This document shows positions 44,628-57,014 of a stretch of DNA of 64,000 nt, piece after piece; the stretch's first letter is position 1; each line of letters opens with the position of its first letter. The notes below the pieces were generated by a model that was not told where the DNA came from, searched no databases, and worked only from the letters and a program-made list of their open reading frames with translations. The stretch lies in the NCBI GenBank assembly GCA_020310875.1, contig CM035432.1, forward strand, positions 94,964,967 through 95,028,966. The letters are read 5' to 3'. The DNA comes from Ceratopteris richardii. Lineage: Eukaryota > Streptophyta > Polypodiopsida > Polypodiales > Pteridaceae. A program made the position numbers and the translations under genes.

Positions 44628-47204
44628 TTAAGTGGTCTTAGATTGTAATGCACGTCCCTCTACATGATTAGTTAAATCTTCTCTTGCAAGTACAATGTAA
44701 CGCATTTTGTCAATACCTTTAGGCATAGTTACAAGATCTACTACCCACTTGTAGTGAATACAAGGTGGATAAGTAGGATGCAACGGATCTCTATGTTTGA
44801 CTGATGAATGAAGTTGACAAGTAGAACATGTAGAAACATAGCTACTAATGTCAACATACATCCTAGGCCAATAATAGGTACTTCTAATTTTTTCATATGT
44901 TCCAAAAAATCCTTTATGACCGGCCCATAATGTCTCATGCATTTCCTTCATTACTTGCAATTGAAGACCTCTTTTTCCTAGGACTCGTTGTGGATTCTTA
45001 ACCTTACCCTTAGCATGTCTCCAAAGATAACCATTACATAGGAAAAAGTTATAAGCTCGTTTCCTAATGTTACGGAATCTATTCGTAGTCCAGCTAGGTA
45101 ATGGTTGTAGTGTACTGAGATACTTTCCTATGTCTCTCCATTCATCTTCGTACTCAGACTCATGAAATTTCTCATACTCATATATATGTGGAACATAGTC
45201 AACTAAATTCACATTCTTTATTAGATCACTTTCAAGATCATCATCAAATCTAGCTCTCGATAACATATCAGCAACTGAGTTTGACTTACCTGAAATATGA
45301 ACTAACTCAGGATTTATGAACTTAATATATGAGATCCATCTAAGCATGGCTATATCAGGAGATGAACAATTGGCTATCATTCCAATGAGAGGCAAACAAT
45401 CAGTCTCAACTTTGACATTTGCACCAATGAAATATTCTTTGTCTGTTTTCAAAGCTGTTACCATACCCCATAGTTCTCGTTTGATTTGTGGATATTTTCG
45501 TTGTGTTTCATGTAGAATTTTGGCACCAAACCTAATTGCATATCTATTCCCTTCACTATCATCTTGACTTATGACCCAACCTATACCAATAGGACTAGTA
45601 TCAACAGTCAATATAATAGGTTTGTTAGCAGAATAGTCTACACGCTTAAGGATGGGAGCTTTAAGCAATAATTTCTTCAATTTATGCATAGCTTGAGTGT
45701 GTTTGTCAGTCCAAATAAATTTTCGTTTCTTCCTCAACAAGTCATAAAGACAATCAGCAACATGAGCAAAGTGAGGGATCCAAATAACATAAAAGATGCA
45801 AGCACCAAGAAATCTACGTACCTCACTCACGTTGTTACATGTTTCAGAAATCTTGCTAATGGCATCAACTTTTTGTGGGTATGGCTTTCGACCATAATGG
45901 CCACATAAATGTCCAACAATAAGTACCTCGTTGACACCAAAAACAGATTTCTCTATGGAAAATGTGAGACCTACCTCTTCAAATCGTTGAAATATTCTTT
46001 CACAATCAGAGATATGGTCAAGAACAAATTTACGACATCCCGATGAATCTAAAGTAATGTCCTTTACACGTTCCTCACTCCCTTTAATTGGAATATCATC
46101 AATGAATGGCATAGTTATATGAGGGATAAAGTCATGTAAGACCATATTCATAGCACTCATCATATGAGCCACAGAATTAGTCGCTCCTTGAGGTAAAGTA
46201 CACATTCGCACTAAGCCTAAAGGAGTTTTCATGGTGGTTATGTCACGACTATCAATTGCTAATTGAAATTGGTCATATCGAGAATATAGATCACCCATTG
46301 AATAGATAGAATGTCCTGAAAATGATTCAGCAAACTCATCTACAATGGGTCCTGTTCCTACATTCCTTATGGTGACTTTATTGACGGGTTGGAGATCTTG
46401 AATAAAACGTAGTTTCCCATTCTGTTTAGGCACAGTGAACCATCTGTTTGAGTAAGGTGCAAAAGATGGCTCTAAAATTCTCATGTTTATCTTCTCCTTA
46501 AGTAGTTTCATTAGCTCAGGTAAGTGAGCCTTTGGAACAGGTATAGGACGAAGATTCCATGGAATATGTGGAATAGTAAAGATTATCATGGGTGCAACTA
46601 GCTTAGGATCTACACAACCAATCTCATGAGGATACATAGTAAAGGCTTTTCCATGGCTACATATAACTCTCTCAAATTTATCTCTCTCTGCTGGCAAAAG
46701 AAAGTCATCATCTCTACCAATTTTCACTTGTTTGATTGTCTCATCCGTGAATGTATGTCCTATGTTTTTCTTATCCCGAAGAATTGGATCATTTTTCACA
46801 TCAATAATTTTTTCATTACTTCCTTGAGGTAACGGTTGAGCTATGGGTTTGATTTTTTTTTCTACAGTTTTGTACTTTGTTTCAACTAAGGCATCATGTG
46901 TTTGGTTAAATTTTGAGCACTTGTCAACATTGAGAGCATACTCTTGGATTAGAGCATACTCATCAAGGGAAGAAAGAAGAATAATATGGGAATTAGAATT
47001 TTGTTGAAGACATAACTCTAACTCCTCAAGAGTAGAGAAACAATGAGATGTTTCAATCACATGCTCAATGTTCTCATCATGTTCCATGAGTTTGTTATTT
47101 TTATAACTTTTTTGGGTTTTTTGGATAAAAGACTTGGACAATTGACTCTTATGAAGAAAATCTAATCTAGAATGTGGAAAACAAAGTGACAAACTATTGT
47201 ACAT
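44628..47204 (-). pseudogene. Gyp4: RT, RNase H and integrase N-terminal part
   Basis: 858 codons. A 180-residue linker of unknown role comes first. RT: KLRFIQDLQPVNKVTIRN, SIYSMGDLYSRYDQFQL, TLPQGATNSVAHMM, and the catalytic box as FIDDIPIKG (46089-46106) instead of the usual YLDDIL. RNase H: LTVDTSPIGIG, RELWGMVTAL, ETDCLPL and NSVADMLSRA. Integrase zinc region HETLWAGHKGF to CSTCQLH, and the first catalytic Asp in WVVDLVTMPKG. The frame is -1 relative to protease and is open upstream of the ATG to the slippery site at 47270-47276. All catalytic residues are present, and only the final TAA breaks it. Confidence 0.92.
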
Positions 47205-47263
47205 GTTGGTTGGATGCGAGATGTCAAACCAATTTCCACTGTTGTCCCGCTCAACAATGGATT

Positions 47264-50200
47264 CTATCCAAAATTTTGATCATATGTAGCTCCAAACATG
47301 AATCGAGGTGCACAATCACTACAAGCATGCTCATGACCCTGAGTAACAATAGGTTTCTTTCTGATTGACAATCGATTCCTAGGATGATTCACTCCTAGTG
47401 TCATGACTTGAAGTGATTGCATTCCATCCTTAGACTTAAATCTAGCATAGGTAGACCCATCATCCATGGCTTTAGTTTCCATACGACTCTCACAAATAAA
47501 GGGTTGACCTAAGAGAACTTCATAGGAGCAATTATCTTGAATAAAAAAGTGAAACTCTTCTGTGATTCCTCCTATGGATATGGGCACACTAGCACAAGCT
47601 CCATACAGGGTACCTACACCATTATCTGTAGTTCTCATACGCCATCCACAATCTTTATCTATGGGCCATCGAAACTTATCATAGACTTCTCTTGAAATCA
47701 CATTGATTTCGGAGCCAGAATCTACTAATGCATTTACAGTGATAGTGTTCTTATCATTTCCTATTTTAACATGCATCTTTGATGTACCTCTAGACCAAAA
47801 TGTTCTTTTAAAGTGACTTTCAGGATTGTTTTCATGATTTTCATGGTCAGGTTGAATAGGTCCTAAGAAATTTTTATTAACATTTACTTCATCATCATCA
47901 AAGTCCTCTTCATCAGATTCATCAAAGTTTAAGGCTTCATTCATAGCTTGATCTTGATCTAGAGAATCTTGCATCTCAGTATCTAGATTAAGTGGAAACC
48001 TCTTCCTTTTAATTAGTCCGATAAAGTTATCTTTAAAAACAGGCTTTGCAATAGAGAAAACTTGTTCTAAAGACATAGTCACTTGACTCTTAAGCAAAAT
48101 GTCATCTAAAATCTCCATAGGATCTACTTTTCTCTCAATTTCTGAAATCAAGATGGCTTTAGGTTTTCTCTTTGGTTTCTTTTGTTTTTGCTCAGGGTCT
48201 TGTTTTTGTTCATGTTCTCGTGTTTGGTCTTCAGTTTATTTTGATTGTTCTTGTTTATCTAAAGGCTTTGGTTCTGTTTTTCTTTGCTTTGTCTTCTTCC
48301 CTTTTTGTTTCTCCTCTTGTTTTTGTTCATTGGGTTCTGATTCTTGTTTTTTATCTTTGGATTGTGATGTTTCTCCTTGCTCTATGATTGTTTCTATTCC
48401 CTCTGAGGTTTGTTTTCGAGTCACTCTTCTTTCACTAGGCTCAGCTTCATCTCTTTTTCGTTTTTCTTCTACATTGGATATGTGAGAAATAAGAGATTGA
48501 TCTTCTATTGGTGATTCCCAAGCTGTTATTCTCCTAATCTCATCTCGTGCTCTTACTAAAGCCTCTATGGAAAAGTCAACTTCCTTTGTGGGTTTACTTG
48601 ATTCCACTTGTTCATCAAGAGCTTCTAGTTTCACTCCTCTAGTTCCTACATCCGTTATGGTTATATTCTCATAGTGTTTTTTCATTCCTCCCTTACCATA
48701 ATTTCCTTGCAAAGGTAGCCTAGATCGATAGTCACAGATTTTCTTATCTATGTCTATTACTAGTCGTTGCTCCTTAGCAGCCTTCAATAGTTCACAATCT
48801 CTCAAAAAGTGCTCTAACGAATCACACCAAGGACACCTACGAGGGCCACGCACAAAACCATTTTGATTTTGAGGATTTTGATTAACTTGTGGTGGGAAAT
48901 TTTGAAATTGAGGATTTTGTTGATAAGGTATTGCTTGAACAGGATAATTAGGATTTTGAAAATGCAATTGATGTATTTGAGGAGCTTGGGGAGCAACATG
49001 TGGTACTTGAGGTGCAAGAGGAGCTTCCATATTATACGGTTGATGATTTTGAAAATTTTGATTTTGAGGATTTTGAAAAGCTATTTGAGAAGCTTGAGGA
49101 TACAGGTTTTGATACATTTGAGGATTTTGCACATGAGGATGAGGATTTTGCATTGAAGGATTATGCATTGGAGGATTATGCATTGGAGGAACTTGATATG
49201 CTTGAGTAGGAGCTACTTGTGGATTTTGATTGGTAGCTATAACATGTTGATTAGGCTCTTGAAAAGTCATTGGGTTCATTTGATTTTGGAAAGTTTTGGT
49301 GTAATTAGATTGTAAAGCATCTATAGTCTTGGCCAAATTGGATTGTGTAGCATTAAGACTTTCCATTTGCTTAGTGAGAATATCCACTTGAGATTGTTCA
49401 ACTACACTTTTATTTGGCTCTACTTTAAAACCTTGATTAGGCTCCATCATTTGAGGAATAGGAGTAGAGTCAAAAAGCATAGCATGGGATTGTTCTCTAA
49501 CTTGATCCTTAGTTTGTGGAAGGCTAGCTTGAGGAAGACTAGTTTGCTCATAAAGCATGGATTGTCTTTGATGTCTATGGGCTACAGCCTCTACTACTTT
49601 ACACACTTTTTGCCAATTGTCAGTAAGACCATAGCGCTTATCTGGTTCTTCTAATCGCCGTTCAACTTCCCTACGAGTTTCAGGATGAAGAAGCTTAAGA
49701 AAATTGATCACAAGATCAGGTTCCAAAGTTATCTTATCCTCATCAGGAAGTTGCTCATAGCGTCTAATATACTCATTTTGTAAGTGAGTAATAGAGCTAC
49801 TAGGCTTTGGGGAATTGACCCATCGTAAGAATCCATCCCGATTATGTTAGCTATAATCTTCAAGATAGAATTCTTTGAGCATCTCCTTTCTAAAATCACT
49901 CCAAGGAAGACTATCATATTGAGCGACACGGTTTATGATAGAGCTATCAACAATTCGTTCAAAGAATGATATCAAAAGATCTTCGGGAAGACCAAAAATC
50001 ATAGCTTGCTCTTCAAACAAATCTAAGTAGCTTGTAATGTTGATGCCATTGAATTTTCCCTTCTCTCTCAACATAGAAGAGACTATTCTTTGGCCTTGTT
50101 TCTCAACAATAAGGGATTTGAATCCTTCCTCCATCTTATGTGAATAAGCAAGTGATGCACGATGCTCTAGATCTCTCACAAATGCGTTTACTTCACGACG

Positions 50201-50299
50201 AAGATGTGCACGATACTGTGAGAAATCCAGTGCAACACTCAAGACTGATGATGATGATATGATGAGGATGAAAAATATGAAACAAAGGATATGGATCAC
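47264..50299 (-). pseudogene. Gyp4: Gag-protease frame with two internal stops
   Basis: Three pieces in one frame: 50299-49847, 49846-48236 and 48235-47264, interrupted by TAA at 49847 and TAA at 48236. Capsid-like segment (SDFRKEMLKEFYLEDY, then YEQLPDEDKI and LLHPETRREVERRL). A Pro/Gln/Asn-rich repeat region of MHNP/QNPQ units (about 49200-48860). A CCHC knuckle CPWCDSLEHFLRDC (about 48836-48795). A Lys/Glu-rich stretch. Then protease with ALVDSGSEINVIS (about 47735-47697). It ends in TAG at 47264-47266, a stop also present at the equivalent site of Gyp1, so it may be genuine. The true initiation codon is uncertain. Confidence 0.87.
47270..47276 (-). promoter_or_regulatory. Gyp4: candidate -1 frameshift heptamer
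   Basis: Minus-strand A-AAT-TTT in the protease frame, 3 nt before its TAG stop. Slipping by -1 enters a frame open straight into the RT ORF. It fits the X-XXY-YYZ rule. Confidence 0.6.
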
Positions 50300-50355
50300 A
50301 ACCTCCTAACAAGATCAGAAGCAAATGCCACGAAGCGTTTCATGTCGGGTTCAAA

Positions 50356-52500
50356 TGTGGAGGTCATCGCAATCCTTGTGGATCGGGTCCGGTCGTGGCA
50401 CACACAGGGTGTATGAAGCTAATGAATGTTGGATGGTTTAAGGACATGAAAGTGAAATTAATGTTGAGTATGGAGAGGAGAGAGATGTTGAAATGATTAT
50501 GGGAATGGGAAAGTAGGAGTGCAATTTAGATTTATGAACATGAATGATAAGAATGAAAGAGAACCATACACACGAATCAAATTTGGAAGGAAGAATGGTC
50601 CATTGAAGGAGCTTCTTAAACACTTCCTAATTCTAATTCATATGCATAGTCTTCTTTGGATGATATGTATGCATGACATGAATAGATGGAATCCTTACAC
50701 ATAAACCAGTTTCGAAAGGAAGAATGGTCCAATATTGGAGCTTCTTATACACTTTCAGAAACTAATCAATATGTATGGGTATGTATGGATTATATGCATG
50801 CAAGTGAATTATGATAATAGAGTTTACTCACAAGCTCAAAGAAACATCCTCACTGGTTCAACGCAATATTGCGGAGCCTTCTCACACATAGAAGAAATAG
50901 AAGACATGTAAAAATACTTAAGAGACTAAGAGAAGGAGACAAGAGACAAGTGACAAGTGACATGAATTAAAAGGATTTGAATTAAGATACATGTATAAGA
51001 TCGTCGTGGTACGTCAAGCTAGGCAGTCTACTGATCAAAGGTGGTTCCGACCCTCAAACCATGACAGTTCAACCGAATGTCACACGTAAGAAGGTGAGTT
51101 CCACTCTAGTGACCCTATGTCTGTCTAGGCTCGTAACGTCTAACTAAAGAAGTCTAAGACTCATTAAAATAAGCTCTAACTCACTCACACGCTCCACGGA
51201 GGGTGAGTCAAGATAGAGATGCTGGTTTCAAGAGCCTATCCTAGATTGGAATTCTAACTTAAATTTGAAACTAGGTTCTATACTCATACTAGCTCACCTT
51301 GGATCCTCACTCGCTCAACCGAGGGTGATCGTCTCAAGGAAACCGTAAGCTAGCATGAGCCCTATGGATGCCTAACAATGATGCTCTAGGAGTTTGGAGG
51401 GGGGTTTATATAGTTTTTTGAATGAATTTGGGCCCTTGGATCTAGAGAAATCAACTCTCAACTCTAGGATCACTACTTTCGATTACAACCATTTGATTAA
51501 TCAAATCAATGGCTTGGAATTGTTCTTTCTATCAAATCTAGTGTAAAGGAGTGAAATTTAGGCGCCCTCATTCTCCACCATTGGATCTGGGGATGATTTG
51601 GACCGTCGGATCAGTGCTGACATCAATTCGGATAAGATAAGCCACTATTTTTGGAGAAATGCTGCATTATTGATCTTTGATTGTAAAAAAGGTCTTCTTT
51701 TATGGGAAAAATTCTTGGATCCTCCTTCCTTTATGCTTTAGTGCATCTCCACCCTTGAATATGAGCTCATCTTGACCGTACAACATGGTTCAATCATATT
51801 TTGACATGTGGCAGACATTCAAGCCTTCAATTTTCTTATTCTAGAAAACTGCGGTGACCTTGAAAACTGGACTTTGTGCTCTTTGACCCTCCAAAAAGTA
51901 TTTGATGAAGATGAAACATTGTAGGACTATGTTTCCAAAGATCTCCTTCAGGAATATGCAAAAAAAACTCCCATCTGAATCTAACTTGTACAAGTTTGAC
52001 TACATTTGGAAGCTTGCAAGGTGGCATTAAGGTGTCTAGGAAGCTCGGATAGCCTTGAAACTTTATACAAATATGTAGCCACACATGGTCTTTATACATG
52101 CCAAACCATATGGCTAACATAAATTTCTATACAAGAATTTGTAGGGTCAAACTAGAAAAATTACATTTTTACAAAATGAACATAGCATATCAATGTGCTA
52201 CAAAATCCATTTTCTGCTGAAATTTGGGCTATAGACTGCCTTTGACAATCTTTACAAGTATATGGATTTTCATCTAATTTGGTGTCAATGAAATTTTTGC
52301 CCTAATTTCCCAACTTTGACCAGCTTTGACCAGCTTTGACGGCTACCATGGACTTTCTTGATTTCTTTGAAACTTTGTATGTGAGCTTCCTTTGACATCC
52401 TTGATGCATCTTGGACTTCTCGGGGAATTCTGGCTACCTTCATCAAATATGTTTTTTGTAGGCCTTCACAAGTGAGAGAGGAGAGAAAATCTCGACGACA
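50356..52500 (-). repeat. Gyp4: 5' LTR (2,145 bp)
   Basis: Pair of 40484-42627. Minus-strand TATA region at 51404-51413. On its inner side the minus strand continues TTTGAACCCGACATGAAACG, which is not a typical tRNA 3'-end complement. Confidence 0.92.
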
Positions 52501-54016
52501 ACGGCTTTAAAAAATAATAAAGTACTTTATAGGTTGGATTGTTAAGGTTGAAATTGATTGCTTACCTCTGATAGGACTCATAGCAAATTGTTGATCCCCA
52601 GATATAGCTATGCTTAGGTGGATCTCATATATCAAGTATATTATCCGGAGTTAGTTCATATTTCAGGAAAATCCAATGCTGTAGCCGATATGCTATCTAG
52701 ATCTAGATATGAAAATACTCTTGAAGATGAACTAATAGAACATATGAATTTGTGTAATTATGATCCACAGGTTCATGTGTATAAGCATTTTCATGAGTTA
52801 GAATACAATGATGAATGGAAAAATATAGGCAAGTATCTGAGCACATTGAAACCTTTACCAAGCTGGTCTACCCAAAGATTCCGGATATTAGAAAAAGAGC
52901 TTATAATTTCTTCTTATGAGATGGATATCTTTGGAGACACGCAAAAGGTAAGGTCAAAACACCACAGTGAGTTGTAGGAGGAAAAGATCTTCAATTGCAA
53001 GTTATGAAAACAATGCATTCATCATTATGGACTGGACATAAAGTCTTTTATGGTACGTATGAGAAAATTATATCTACCTATTTTTGGCCTAGAATGTATG
53101 TTGGTATTAATAGTTATGTATCAACATATTCTCTTTGTTAGCTTCATTCTTCGGTTAAACATAAGGATCCACTACATCCTACTTATCCACCTTGTATACA
53201 TTACAAGTGGGTAGTAGATCTAGTAACCATGCCTAATGGACTTGATAAAATGCGTTATATCGTGCTTGCAAGGGAAGATTTAACCAATCATGTGGAAGGT
53301 CGCGCACTACGCACAAAAACTACATATAATGTTTGTAAGTTTTTATTATAAGATAATATAAGTCGATTTGGGTATATAGAAAAAGTAGTTACCGATCCTG
53401 GTGAACTAAATGCTAAAGAAGTTATAGCGTTTGTTGAATGTCATGGTATACATTTGTCCTTGACTATTGCATACAATCCTGGAGCTAATGGTAAAATAGA
53501 GAGAGGAAATCCATCAATTATTAAAGCTCTAGCTAAATTATGCAATGGAGATATCAAACAGTGTCCTAGATACTTACCATTTGCGCTTTGGGCGGATAGG
53601 ATGACTTGTACATGGACCATAGGTTACATGCTTGCAGATTTAATGTATTGCCAAAAGCCTACATTTCCAATTCAATCTCAAATTTTATCCTGGACATCAC
53701 TTCGCTAGAATAAAAGAATCAAGAATTAAAAATAAATTTTGATAAAAAGCACAGATTACGTCCAATAAAGATTCAAGAGGGAGATTGGGTGTTAGTTGAC
53801 GACAGTTCATGCGACACTCAATATCAAGCAAGAAAAAAGTTAATGAAACATTGGTTTGGACCGTATATAGTGTTTAAAGTAAATGATAATAACACTTATA
53901 TTTTGATGGAAATGGATAAAACTGTCTTTAAAGTTCCTTTTGTAGGTAAAAGAGTTAAATTATTCAAACAAAGAAATGAAGAAAACTATGACTTATTATA
54001 TGATGAAGAATGTTAA
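52501..54016 (+). pseudogene. Gyp3, right piece: RNase H end and integrase
   Basis: Continues the frame interrupted at 40483 after the ACGG duplication. RNase H end (DCLPLIGLIANC, PELVHISGKSNAVADMLSR), then integrase zinc region and core, much decayed (for example PPCIHYKWVVDLVTMP near 53190, ANGKIERGNPS near 53490), then the C-terminal domain HWFGPYIVFKV and acidic end (53789-54016). Clearly older and more diverged than Gyp4. Confidence 0.87.
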
Positions 54017-55191
54017 AAATGGCTGAATTTTGATTAATAGATAGGAATATGTATCAATTTTCTTTCAATATGCTTTTCCTTTTACAAATATGAAGATAAA
54101 AGTTTATTTATAAAAATTAATTTTACTTGTGAATCTAGATGTTGTTGATTTTTAGCAGGATTTGAAGATGCTTTTGAGAAAAAGAAATCAAAGATTGTTT
54201 TATGATAAGGTTCAAGATGAGAAGCTTGAAGAAGAAGTTAATTTTAGGTTGTATTTTTTATGTTCTAAATTATTTATGGTTTTAATTATGCATATCACTT
54301 GCATTCATCATATCAAATAAAATTATAAAATCTGGAATGAGGATTATCACATTATAAAGAAAATCGATTTAACCACAGTAGGAAAACAAACATGATTTAT
54401 GTTTCTAAGTTTATGAATTGAGTGAGGATTTGCATTTTGGGCAAAAGGATTTGTAGTTCATTTCAAATAATGGGAGTAAATGTATATATGTAGGAGCATA
54501 TAGATGCATGATTGATGGCTGTGAGAACCTAGGTCTTTCTTATACATGCATCTAGAACCTTAGCTCCAAATAAGGGGTTAAGCCTTTCCTCTTAAAAACA
54601 AAAAAGTTACAAATGTAAAAATAGAAAAACAAAAAAAAGAACACAAAAGAAAAGCATATTTGTTGAGCAGAAGTTATACCTTCTTTCACCCTATAAAGGT
54701 ATCACCTATATGAAGATTTCACATTATACTTGCATGAAGCCGAAGATGAAGAAAGCTAGTTGTGAAAAACACATCTAGCGAATAAATTTGGGCAAACAAG
54801 GTGGATGTCTGTATGAGTAGATTTAGTTGATTTCTTTGCCATGTTTGATTGCCTATATTTAAGTGCATCTATATGAAGAGATCTCATTTTGAGTGAATTA
54901 AGAAGAATTTTGTTTCATAATGATCTTTGCAAACTTTGTAAATGAATGAAACTTAGATTAATTTTTTGTTGACTGAACCGATTGATAGCTTAACTTTGTA
55001 ATTTGATATGTTTTCATTACCAGATTAAGTTTAAATAAAATTCATGAGCATTTTGCATAAAAGATTTATATATTCGATAACTTTAAAATTTATTTCTAAA
55101 AGAGTTGATGTTGTGATATGGTTGACCTTTGGGATAATCATTAGAATGTTGCTTCTCTCGATCTATGGATTGGCCCATCAAGACGATGTGT
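54017..55191 (+). other. Gyp3: region between integrase end and 3' LTR
   Basis: About 1.2 kb without a recognisable gene. The length is the same as in Gyp1 and Gyp4. The end (TTGGCCCATCAAGACGATGT, 55170-55189) closely matches Gyp2 at 37908-37926. Confidence 0.7.
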
Positions 55192-55209
55192 AGGTTTGCT
55201 AGGGCTGAA
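55192..55209 (+). other. Gyp3: polypurine-tract equivalent
   Basis: AGGTTTGCTAGGGCTGAA, followed by TGATGGAAATA, the start of the LTR. Confidence 0.7.
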
Positions 55210-56026
55210 TGATGGAAATATTTCCATCTTCAAGTTGATATTCAGGGAAATAAAAAAAAATGATTGGTGATATTAAAACACCTCTAAAATTGCTTTGAGT
55301 TGAACTATTTTCACTAGGCGTGTTGCAATTTCAAATTACTAAAGCTTATATGTGAATATGCTAGGGTTCTACCCTAAAAAGTCATTTCATTGCGTAAATG
55401 TACCCTAGAATGTAGGCGTATGCGTAGAAACTTATAGGGTTAGCTAAATAAATGGGTATGTAAGTATTTCTATGAGTATTTTTGAGGGTTTCAAAGGCTA
55501 TATATGTATATCTAGGTGTTAAACTGATATGTGAGAACCTTTAATTTAATCATGATATGAATTCATTTAATTAAAATTTCTTATATTTTATATATTAGTT
55601 AAATTACTTTGACATATGCTTTAAGTAGTAATTTTAATGATGTGCTTTTTATATCAATTAAGGTATTAGAACTGTGGTGTACACTTAAATTTAAAGTATT
55701 AATGAATTATTCAAATTAAAACCTAATTAAATTAAAATGAAATATTAAAATGGATAAATAATGAGTGGTATGTGTATGTCAGTATTTAAAGAATGGTACA
55801 TAAAAGATGTGTAATTAAAGTGACTTAAAGTGTGGTAAGAGTGAATGATGCATTTATAGTGGATTAAAAAGAAATTAGGTATGTGGAATGTGTGAAAAGT
55901 AGATGAAAGAGTGATGTGAGAAAGTTGTGTGTTTAAAGTAGTTAAAGTAAAATTAAAAGAATGATGAGTAAGTATGCGTAAATGTGTGGATGAAAAATAA
56001 AGCAAAGAGTGGTATGCTCAGGACTC

Positions 56027-56122
<96 letters not shown>

Positions 56123-56420
56123 TGTGTGTTTTCCGAATGTATCTTGCAGACATTGAGGAATATCAAGATTACAGAAAAAGCAAAGATTGAAGGATTCTGA
56201 CGAAGTGTTCAAGTATTTTCATTTGAAGAGATTCGAGCTGAAGCTGTTTACCTACTACTTCTCTGACTTCTTTTTTCTTACTTAAGCTTGGATTAGACTT
56301 GTATAGGCTTATATTTAGATCTATAGCTTTCATAGCAAGGATTTCATTTAGAACTATAGCTTTCATCTAGATCTATTACATTGTTTCTATTTTATCTGAT
56401 GTCTCAAAGCAACACAACTG
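55210..56420 (+). repeat. Gyp3: 3' LTR (left end firm, right end unknown)
   Basis: The start is defined by the 18-base tract before it. No second copy is present, so the end is unknown; 56420 is only a minimum guess. AT-rich throughout, and includes the compound array at 56029-56129. Confidence 0.45.
56029..56129. repeat. Compound (TA)n-(TG)n microsatellite
   Basis: About 56 bases of TA followed by about 44 of TG with one interruption. Same architecture as 2749-2811. Confidence 0.95.
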
Positions 56421-57014
56421 CAAATGAATTTTCAAATGAATTTATCTTTTATTTTAGAAACGTTGGTACCTCCTACTCATAACAATAATAGTACCCAACA
56501 TGAATCTAATGAAACTATAGAAGTAGAAGTAGAAGAAGTTATTAAGGACCAAATTACACAAGAATCATTATCGTTTGATCATTGTTTAACAAGATTTTTC
56601 ATTGCATCTCCCGAACCGCAGAGTAGTGAAGACTTATTCCGTAGAGTAGTGAAGATTTATTCCCGCAACGTCTAAATAGAGGTATTCAATCATAGGAAAT
56701 TGAAAGTGAAGTAGAAGATATTAGTAAAGAATATATAATCGAGGCATCATTAATTTTACCTTCATATCAAGATGTTATTAGAGGAGCTCAACCATATGGT
56801 CAATAGAAGCATAGATTGATAAGGATTTCATATTAGTTAATTTTAGATATTTATTAGAACTTTCATAATTTAAGTAATTAGATATTTCAAATTCTACTTA
56901 CCCTAGTTGCCAAGTTACCTGAGTTTGCTCCAAACACCCAACGTGTGTCGATTGAATTGGCGGATGACTTGATCCATCATCCGAGCAGCCAATACTTCCC
57001 AATAGCGATCAAGG
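56421..57014 (+). other. Unassigned; short acidic open frame
   Basis: A plus-strand frame 56424-56675 (83 codons) is rich in Glu/Val (ETIEVEVEEVIKDQITQES). Similar Glu-rich sequence continues past its stop to about 56800. No family recognised. It may be a remnant of a retrotransposon gag tail. Confidence 0.3.

Larger units (their letters stand above)
40484..52500 (-). mobile_element. Gyp4: best-preserved member of the fungal-type Ty3 lineage
   Basis: 12,017 bp: 2.14-kb LTRs, gag-protease frame (50299-47264), pol frame (about 47270-43821), 1.2-kb 3' region, 18-base polypurine-tract equivalent, and a 4-5 bp target duplication. It is inserted in the RNase H of Gyp3 in opposite orientation. The integrase carries no chromodomain. 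It is inactive through two gag stops and one pol stop. No standard primer-binding site follows the 5' LTR. Confidence 0.93.
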
